Assembly (NCBI GenBank): GCA_937900435.1
Contig: CALCEG010000021.1
Span: 1-9,154, forward strand
Reading direction: 5' to 3'
Source of the DNA: an uncultured Alphaproteobacteria bacterium
GTDB taxonomy: Bacteria > Pseudomonadota > Alphaproteobacteria > Rs-D84
DNA: 9,154 nucleotides
Under the pieces are notes generated by a model. The model did not search any database. It was not told the DNA's origin and saw nothing but the letters and a program-made list of their open reading frames with translations. Each line of letters opens with the position of its first letter. Positions within the stretch are counted from its first letter, which is position 1. The position numbers and the translations under genes are program-made. Shown in pieces: positions 4,130 through 9,154 of this stretch.

Positions 4130-6655
4130 ATGAAAAAAGTTTTGTTTGTTTTATTGTCGGTTGTTATCGGGGTAAATGCCTGGGGTGCGTGTGAGTTGAC
4201 GGATACGCAATTGGAAAATACAAATCCGGGTAATAGTGAATATTTATATCCAAATCCCTCTAATTACGAGAGACGTAGAGATAATTTATCGGGTCAAAGG
4301 GGGGCTTATATATGCGGATATGGGCGTTGCGAACATAATTCTTCTTATATGTATCGCGATGCGCAGATTGGTGGTGGTCCGAAATGTGCTGGCGATTGTG
4401 TTTTTGTCTGTGGACCTGAATCTGGGGGGTATAATGGTTGGAGTCAATTTAAAGTTGAACCGTCTTGTACACTGTCGACGGCAAACGATAACTTTAAGCA
4501 TAATGACCGTTTGAAATTATGGGAATATCAAGGGAAGTATTGTAAAGAGTTGGATCGTGTAAAAGAATTGGTACAGGTTTTTGATATAACAAATATTGAA
4601 AATAATACCTTTGTTCAGCAAAATGTGTCGGTTACAGAGATTTATAACAATATTGTTGATAATTCACAGCGTTCTGTGTTTACAATTAATAAAAAATCTT
4701 TGAGTCAATCTGATTGGAAAAAAATTGCAAAATTGATCCAAAAAACTGAGACACAGGTGCAACAGGATTTGAGGAAGATTAATGTCCAAATCCAGGATTT
4801 GGAATCGGATGTGCAGGATTTGAAATTTGATCTCTTTATGAATAAAATGGTCAACTATTTCCAAGGAAAGCGTTTAGACCGTTTGGAACGTAAAGCAATA
4901 AAAATGCAAAAACAGATAAACAACAACACAACACCAGAACAGGTTGTTAATATCATAAATAATGAAATTGGTAATTTTAATTTTGTTAACCAAGAAGAAT
5001 TAAATGCGGTTAAGAATTTCTTTGAACTTCAAAGTGAAGATGTGAAGGATGAGATAGCCGCGTTGAAAAGAAAGAATTTAAAACAAGATTGGAAGATAAC
5101 GCAACAAAACTGGCGTATTGCATATGTGCAATGGATAAGTGATTTGCGTAATGATAGACAAGATAGAAAAATACAGAGTTTTGGCGAAAAGTTAGCTGAC
5201 CTGGAAGATGAAATTTTGTCAGAATCTGATGTAAGTAAAATAGTCAATGAACAGATAAGTACTGTTGGATTGAATAAAGAACAAATAAAGAAGATTCAAT
5301 CTATGTTGACTGTTGTTGAAGCCAGACTGGGTAAAAGAATATCTGATTTGGAAGCTGATTTGAAGGGTTTGGAATCGCGTTTGGAGAATGTGGAAGATCA
5401 TATTGATGAGGTAGAGAAAGATATATTTTGGAATAATTTACAACAAGCGTTTAAAGATTATGGGCAAAATATAAAAATATGGTGGAATGGTCAACAGATA
5501 AAATCCTTAAAAGATGATATGAAAGATAAGGCGTCTTATGATGATGTGAAAGATATGATTCAGGAAACAATTAATAAGGCTGATTTGAATAAAAACCAGA
5601 GAAAAGAAGTAAAGTCTATGATTGATAAGGCTTATTCGAAAACAGAAAAGGAATTAGAAAAACAGGGTAAGAGTATTAAAACCTTAAAACGCGCCCATGA
5701 AAAGTTAGAGAAAGAGGTTAATTGGGGATTAACCAAGTTAAATGTAAAAATTTGGGTTGAGACACAAAACAGAAAATTCAATGATTGGTTGATACGTAAT
5801 GATATAAAGAAAACGAATAAAAATATTGAAAAGGTAGAAAAAAACTTGAAAAACTTAGCAGAAAAGGTTGACGAAAAATGGGGCGAAGAGCAGGTGATGG
5901 ATGCTATAGAAGATGCGCTTAGTGGGGCAGAATTAAACGACACGCAATTGGAGCAGGTGAAAAAGATGATAGAAGAGTCTGCTGCTGATGCAGGTGCACG
6001 GATGGAAGCTATAGAAAAGCGATTGAATAATTTGGATAAACGTGTTGAATCTTTGGAGAAGTTTAAAGACTCTGTAGTAGAGGAATTAGAGGAATTGTTT
6101 GCGAATGATAAAAATATGTTGGATAAAATTAATGCGTTGAAGAAGGAAATAGCAACAAAAACAACAGCAAAAGAAGTTGTGGATTTAATAATGGAAAAAT
6201 TGGCAGTCGCTAATTTGAATGAGAATCAACGCGCGAAAGTTATTGAACTGATTAAAGAAGCTACCAAACAGTTAAGTGATGGGCAGCGTGATGAGGTTCA
6301 GCGTATGATAAGCTCTTATGTGGAACCGTTGGTTTCTGCGTTGAAACAAGAGGATGCTGATAATGCTGCGCGTGATAAATCTCGTGACAAGGTAAATTCA
6401 GCGATGTCGGTTTTGAATGCATTTGCAGCGGGTGAAGATGCATCGGTTTGGAAAAATGCAGATGGTAAATTCAATACGGCGCGTTTGGCATCTGATGCCA
6501 CTGCAGGGGTTGTCTTGGGTACTGCTGGCGGTTTGATTTCTAACAGACTGATTAAGAAAAACCAAATCAAAAAGGGTTTTGATGGTATCAGTTGTTATGT
6601 CGGTGGTCAGATAGTTGCGGACTATGGTGACGAATTTACAGTCGGTATGCAATAA
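4130..6655 (+). CDS. Large exported coiled-coil repeat protein, operon gene 2
   Basis: This is an 841-residue protein. The signal peptide spans about residues 1-19 or 20, with Cys21 next to the cleavage site. W-G-A before the Cys is a poor lipobox, so I favour ordinary cleavage. AAAGGG (4116-4121) precedes the ATG. Residues 20-140 form a Cys-rich globular head (C21, 62, 67, 86, 90, 94, 113, 138). From about 190 to 740 the chain is almost all charged, heptad-like helix containing five L-N-x-x-Q-type boxes, at about 286, 381, 486, 602 and 696, that alternate with Trp/aromatic-rich helices near 232, 320, 433 and 530. A continuous helix that long could reach roughly 80 nm, or less if it folds back. 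Residues 749-841 are the module shared with the next gene: K-S-R-D-K, V-W-K-N-A-D-G-K-F-N, a G793/G797/G801 zipper, a Lys-rich stretch and C822. No YadA-type barrel is present. SMC-like or intermediate-filament-like similarity would only reflect coiled-coil composition. The likely role is a structural rod or tether in the envelope or on the surface. That role is inferred. Confidence 0.88.
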   Translation: MKKVLFVLLSVVIGVNAWGACELTDTQLENTNPGNSEYLYPNPSNYERRRDNLSGQRGAYICGYGRCEHNSSYMYRDAQIGGGPKCAGDCVFVCGPESGGYNGWSQFKVEPSCTLSTANDNFKHNDRLKLWEYQGKYCKELDRVKELVQVFDITNIENNTFVQQNVSVTEIYNNIVDNSQRSVFTINKKSLSQSDWKKIAKLIQKTETQVQQDLRKINVQIQDLESDVQDLKFDLFMNKMVNYFQGKRLDRLERKAIKMQKQINNNTTPEQVVNIINNEIGNFNFVNQEELNAVKNFFELQSEDVKDEIAALKRKNLKQDWKITQQNWRIAYVQWISDLRNDRQDRKIQSFGEKLADLEDEILSESDVSKIVNEQISTVGLNKEQIKKIQSMLTVVEARLGKRISDLEADLKGLESRLENVEDHIDEVEKDIFWNNLQQAFKDYGQNIKIWWNGQQIKSLKDDMKDKASYDDVKDMIQETINKADLNKNQRKEVKSMIDKAYSKTEKELEKQGKSIKTLKRAHEKLEKEVNWGLTKLNVKIWVETQNRKFNDWLIRNDIKKTNKNIEKVEKNLKNLAEKVDEKWGEEQVMDAIEDALSGAELNDTQLEQVKKMIEESAADAGARMEAIEKRLNNLDKRVESLEKFKDSVVEELEELFANDKNMLDKINALKKEIATKTTAKEVVDLIMEKLAVANLNENQRAKVIELIKEATKQLSDGQRDEVQRMISSYVEPLVSALKQEDADNAARDKSRDKVNSAMSVLNAFAAGEDASVWKNADGKFNTARLASDATAGVVLGTAGGLISNRLIKKNQIKKGFDGISCYVGGQIVADYGDEFTVGMQ
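4931..6265 (+). repeat. Five diverged about 95-115-residue coiled-coil repeats
   Basis: Five copies of a helix-turn-helix-like block begin near residues 268, 364, 469, 585 and 679. Each reads roughly (S/T)-x-x-(D/E/Q)-V-x-x-(I/M)-(I/V)-x-x-x-I, a short gap, then L-N-x-x-Q-x-x-x-(V/I)-x-x-M-(I/L). The first copy is the most diverged, with F-V-N-Q-E-E. Spacing is 96, 105, 116 and 94 residues. The copies are recognisable in protein but not in DNA, so the duplication is old. Confidence 0.7.
6446..6655 (+). repeat. Copy 1 of the duplicated C-terminal module (paired with 8875-9084)
   Basis: This codes for the last 69 residues of the coiled-coil protein plus its stop. By my hand alignment it differs from 8875-9084 at about 22 of 210 bases with no indels, and about 16 of these changes are silent. 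The proteins differ at five residues, four of them exchanges between similar side chains or amides/acids. Both copies end exactly at the stop codon. Confidence 0.92.
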
Positions 6656-6690
6656 GGATTTTGTAACCAAGGGAATACGGATAAACGCAG

Positions 6691-9084
6691 ATGAAACGGT
6701 TGTTATTTGCTTTTTTGATATGCTGTTTTGTTCCTGCGTTTTCCTTTGCTGCGATTCCTGATGGTTTAAATCCCTATTTGCAAAATAATTCAGATGTATC
6801 TTATGATAAAAATAATCCTGCAGAATCCTTGGGGGTTGAAATAAAACCACAAACACAAAATATTCGTGGTTCGGTACAGGGGCATACAGATCACAATTTA
6901 AGTGGTGCAAAAATTACATTGTATGTAGATAAAAATATCCCTGTTGTATCGACACCTAATCAAACAACAACTGATACCAGCGGTATCTTTCAAATAAATA
7001 ATGCACCAGAAAATGCAAGGTTTATTTATGTGGAACATGATGATTATTTCCCAGAATATTTTAAAATTGAAAAAAATAGCTATTTTTCTTGCAAGTTGAA
7101 ATCTGTTAATCAACAGAATTTGTGTGAAAAATCGGGTGGTGATTGGAAAAGAAAAAAATGTATCTGTGACAGCAAAAAAAGTTTGGTATATAACGAAAAT
7201 ACATTTGCGTGTGAACATTTTTCTGTTGCGACTATTACTGTTAAGGTTCAAGATGAATATTCACAGCAATTAATTAAAGGAATAACCGTTTGTTATAATC
7301 AGGGAAATGATTGTAAGAAAACTTCGGCAAATGGGGGTGTCGTTTTTGAACAGGATGTTTTAGAAAATGAAAAAATAAATCCAAAGGTACGTCTGCAAAA
7401 CAACGATGGGTATGATTGTGATGTCCCCCAGGAAATATCAACAGAACAGGAAAATGTATTTGAATTTTTAGTTCAGTGTAAAAAATCGTGTACAGACAAA
7501 GACTATAAAAAAATGATGGGTGTTGAAAAATGCTATGTCAAAGGGGATAATCAATACGACATAATAAAGTGTAAACTTGGGTATGAAAAAATCGATAATA
7601 AATGTCTGTTGCCACAGAGTCAGGATGAAGAAATTGATGTTTCTTTTTCAGATTGTTTTTATTCTGGTGGGACTTGGAATGGTACAGGGTGCGAATGTGA
7701 TGAAAACAAAAAATTAAAACCAATTGCAGATAATAAACGTTGCGAATGTATTAACGCGGGGTATGAATATAACTTAAAATCTGAAAAATGCGAAAATTTG
7801 AGCATAGATAGAGAACTTCTTGATTCTGATGAAGGTATTCAGGAAATACTTAGTTTGGAATTGGCAGAACAAAATTGCATTGATACAGGTGGGCTGTTTG
7901 AAAATAATAATTGTAATTGTGGTGATGATAAAACATATAATCAAGTAACTGGTTTTTGTGAATGTAAGGATAAAAATAAAGTCTATAGTCCGAAAAGTAA
8001 AAAATGTGATAGTGCGGTTGTGCAAATAATATTGATTGATGTATTAGATAATAATAAGCCTATAAAAAATGTAAAAATATGTGATGATAAAGGGAAACAT
8101 TGTAAAAAAACTGATAAAGATGGTATTGCAAAATTTGCAAAGGGGCAAACAATAAAAATTGATGATGAAAAGTGTTTGTGCAGTCCGCAATTTTTGGAGG
8201 TTCTTAGTGATGAACGGGTTGGTTGTAAACAAATATGTACCAAGAATGATTTAAAAAAGATTCCAAATGCAACAAAATGTTATGTCAAACCAAATAGAGA
8301 ATATGAGATTGTGACGTGTAAGGAAGGATATAGACCGACTAATGATAAAACCAGATGTTATGAAATTGATGACAATTTTACCGAAGAAGAAGTTCAAGTA
8401 CCGTTGAATGTCTTGTGTTTCTATTCCGGTGGGGATTGGAATGCAAATGAATATAAATGTGATTGTGATAAATCCAAGGGATTGAAAGATAACAGAAAAA
8501 CACAGGTGTGTGAATGTCGTGATAAAAATATGTCTTATAGTTCAAAGGCTGAACAATGTGTATCGTATAAAGAAAACTGTGTTGCGTCTGGTGGGGAATG
8601 GAAAGATAATGATTGCATCTGTGACGGGGTTAAAAATCTAAAAAAAGATAATGTTTTTAAAAAGTGTATATCGATAACAGAACCTGATTTAAGTGATTAC
8701 TTTATCTATGCGCCAGAAGAGCAACAAAATGAAAATTCTGATGTTATAGCAAGTTTTTCAGTTGAACTTATTGGTGTTGAACATCCTGAACCTTCTGCTA
8801 CAGAAAAATCAAAGCAAAAAATTTTAGATGCGATGTCTGTATTATCTGGACTGGAAGATACTTTGGATGTCAGTGTTTGGAAAAATGCAGATGGCAAATT
8901 TAATACGGTTCGTCTGGCATCTGATGCCACCGCAGGGGTTGTCTTGGGTACTGCTGGTGGATTGATTTCTAATAAACTGATTAAGAAAAATCAAATTAAA
9001 AAGGGTTTCGAGGGTATCAGTTGTTATGTCGGTGGTCAAATAGTTGCGGACTATGGCGACCAATTCACCGTTGGCATGAAATAA
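6691..9084 (+). CDS. Large exported cysteine-rich modular protein, operon gene 3
   Basis: This is a 797-residue protein. The signal peptide spans residues 1-20 (cleavage after S-F-A). The Shine-Dalgarno is weak (ACGG at 6677-6680), so translation may be coupled to or depend on the gene 35 bases upstream. Residues 55-130 resemble a carboxypeptidase-regulatory or CNA-B-like beta-sandwich (I-R-G-S-V, L-S-G-A-K-I, T-D-T-S-G-I-F, then a V-E-H-D-D-Y edge). Residues 134-659 carry 44 of the 45 mature cysteines. Five modules of the form C-x-x-(S/T)-G-G-x-(W/F)...C-x-C start at C145, C322, C396, C576 and C630. Two further beta-sandwich-like segments (about 178-262 and 441-511) each contain C-K-K-T and are followed by a K-C-Y-V-K...G-Y...C unit. 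The C-terminus (704-797) repeats that of the preceding gene, with zipper G749/G753/G757. The cysteine density implies an oxidising periplasm or surface location. It resembles EGF-like arrays only in spacing and no named Cys-rich family was recognised. A stalk or adhesin-type role is possible but unproven. Confidence 0.88.
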   Translation: MKRLLFAFLICCFVPAFSFAAIPDGLNPYLQNNSDVSYDKNNPAESLGVEIKPQTQNIRGSVQGHTDHNLSGAKITLYVDKNIPVVSTPNQTTTDTSGIFQINNAPENARFIYVEHDDYFPEYFKIEKNSYFSCKLKSVNQQNLCEKSGGDWKRKKCICDSKKSLVYNENTFACEHFSVATITVKVQDEYSQQLIKGITVCYNQGNDCKKTSANGGVVFEQDVLENEKINPKVRLQNNDGYDCDVPQEISTEQENVFEFLVQCKKSCTDKDYKKMMGVEKCYVKGDNQYDIIKCKLGYEKIDNKCLLPQSQDEEIDVSFSDCFYSGGTWNGTGCECDENKKLKPIADNKRCECINAGYEYNLKSEKCENLSIDRELLDSDEGIQEILSLELAEQNCIDTGGLFENNNCNCGDDKTYNQVTGFCECKDKNKVYSPKSKKCDSAVVQIILIDVLDNNKPIKNVKICDDKGKHCKKTDKDGIAKFAKGQTIKIDDEKCLCSPQFLEVLSDERVGCKQICTKNDLKKIPNATKCYVKPNREYEIVTCKEGYRPTNDKTRCYEIDDNFTEEEVQVPLNVLCFYSGGDWNANEYKCDCDKSKGLKDNRKTQVCECRDKNMSYSSKAEQCVSYKENCVASGGEWKDNDCICDGVKNLKKDNVFKKCISITEPDLSDYFIYAPEEQQNENSDVIASFSVELIGVEHPEPSATEKSKQKILDAMSVLSGLEDTLDVSVWKNADGKFNTVRLASDATAGVVLGTAGGLISNKLIKKNQIKKGFEGISCYVGGQIVADYGDQFTVGMK
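7123..8559 (+). repeat. Two-copy 250-residue super-repeat of Cys-rich modules
   Basis: Residues 145-305 and 396-556 are two copies of one composite unit of equal length (161 residues): an SGG-type Cys module, a beta-sandwich-like segment with C-K-K-T, and a K-C-Y-V-K...C tail. Each is followed by a smaller unit starting C-F-Y-S-G-G, at residues 322-367 and 576-623. The order is A-B-A'-B', with an offset of 251-254 residues, plus one extra SGG module at 630-659. Copies are clear in protein and strongly diverged in DNA. Confidence 0.75.
8875..9084 (+). repeat. Copy 2 of the duplicated C-terminal module (paired with 6446-6655)
   Basis: This is the last 69 codons plus stop of the cysteine-rich gene, about 90% identical in DNA to 6446-6655, which lies 2429 bases upstream. 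Weaker similarity extends about 24 residues further upstream (K-S-x-x-K...A-M-S-V-L). Strong conservation here, against unrelated upstream sequence, marks a portable C-terminal domain. Confidence 0.92.
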
Positions 9085-9114
9085 ATTAAATATAATAATA
9101 TATCTAAAAGCAAA

Positions 9115-9154
9115 TCGGGAATCTCATGTAGCGTTTGTACACTACGATTCCCGA
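9115..9154. repeat. Inverted repeat / hairpin downstream of the operon, at window edge
   Basis: TCGGGAATC (9115-9123) pairs perfectly with GATTCCCGA (9146-9154). Inside, GTAG (9128-9131) pairs with CTAC (9142-9145) around a 10-base loop, leaving TCAT bulged. It lies 31 bases after the operon stop. GATTCCCG is shared with the left-edge palindrome, so it may be a REP-family member continuing beyond the window, an intrinsic terminator if a T-run follows, or both. The edge prevents a decision. Confidence 0.7.

Noticed and set aside
4130..4192. Lipoprotein lipobox at W-G-A-Cys21
   Set aside because: Position -3 is Trp instead of Leu or a similar residue. An ordinary signal peptidase I site (A-W-G or the next residue) fits better. 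Not fully excluded.
4700..6655. Trimeric autotransporter or SMC/Rad50-type protein
   Set aside because: There is no C-terminal YadA-like beta-barrel, no Walker A/B or hinge, and a signal peptide is present. Only coiled-coil composition is shared.
6398..6910. 170-residue antisense open frame across the junction of the two large genes
   Set aside because: It runs opposite two convincing genes and their shared module, its composition follows the complementary codons, and there is no initiation signal.

Overview
The window looks like chromosomal DNA from an AT-rich Gram-negative bacterium. I infer an uncultured, probably host-associated alphaproteobacterium. The reasons are the REP-like palindrome built on GATTCCCGC/GCGGGAATGAC at the left edge, the bacterial TsaE, the Sec signal peptides on every other protein, and the lack of any Gram-positive anchoring motif. 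The taxonomic call is an inference and is weak below class level. All six genes lie on the + strand. I see no RNA gene, insertion sequence, CRISPR array or phage structural gene, and no gap over 300 bases.

Layout. Positions 1-189 hold a REP-like palindrome, an A/T-tract region and a promoter. Gene 1 (190-1659) encodes a 489-residue exported protein with phage-fibre-like YVD/APQTKAV repeats, followed by a strong intrinsic terminator (1685-1730). A near-consensus sigma-70 promoter (1741-1769) drives gene 2 (1797-2648). Gene 2 encodes a 283-residue exported protein with ten decapeptide repeats (I-A-D-x-x-I-T-T-A-K type) and tail-fibre-like C-terminal motifs. Gene 3 (2735-3148) is tsaE, the tRNA t6A-synthesis ATPase and the only housekeeping gene. 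A second strong promoter (about 3159-3187) precedes a tight three-gene operon, 3223-9084, with gaps of 22 and 35 bases. Its products are a proline-rich glycine-zipper protein (294 aa), an 841-aa coiled-coil protein and a 797-aa cysteine-rich modular protein. A 40-base inverted repeat (9115-9154) ends the window and again contains GATTCCCG.

How the genes may work together. Five of the six proteins carry Sec signal peptides and are built from repeats, so this is a cell-envelope or surface locus. The two large operon proteins end in an almost identical module of about 70 residues (64/69 identical), containing a GxxxGxxxG zipper, a Lys-rich stretch and a C-Y-V-G-G-Q...T-V-G-M end. The first operon protein has a related glycine-zipper segment. 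I suggest that the three products share a membrane or assembly site and form an envelope-spanning or surface-exposed structure: a long helical rod, a disulphide-rich array and a proline-linker component. No known family was recognised for them. This assembly is the best candidate here for an undescribed system, and it is inference. Genes 1 and 2 share a mature N-terminus and look like a separate pair of secreted fibre-like proteins.
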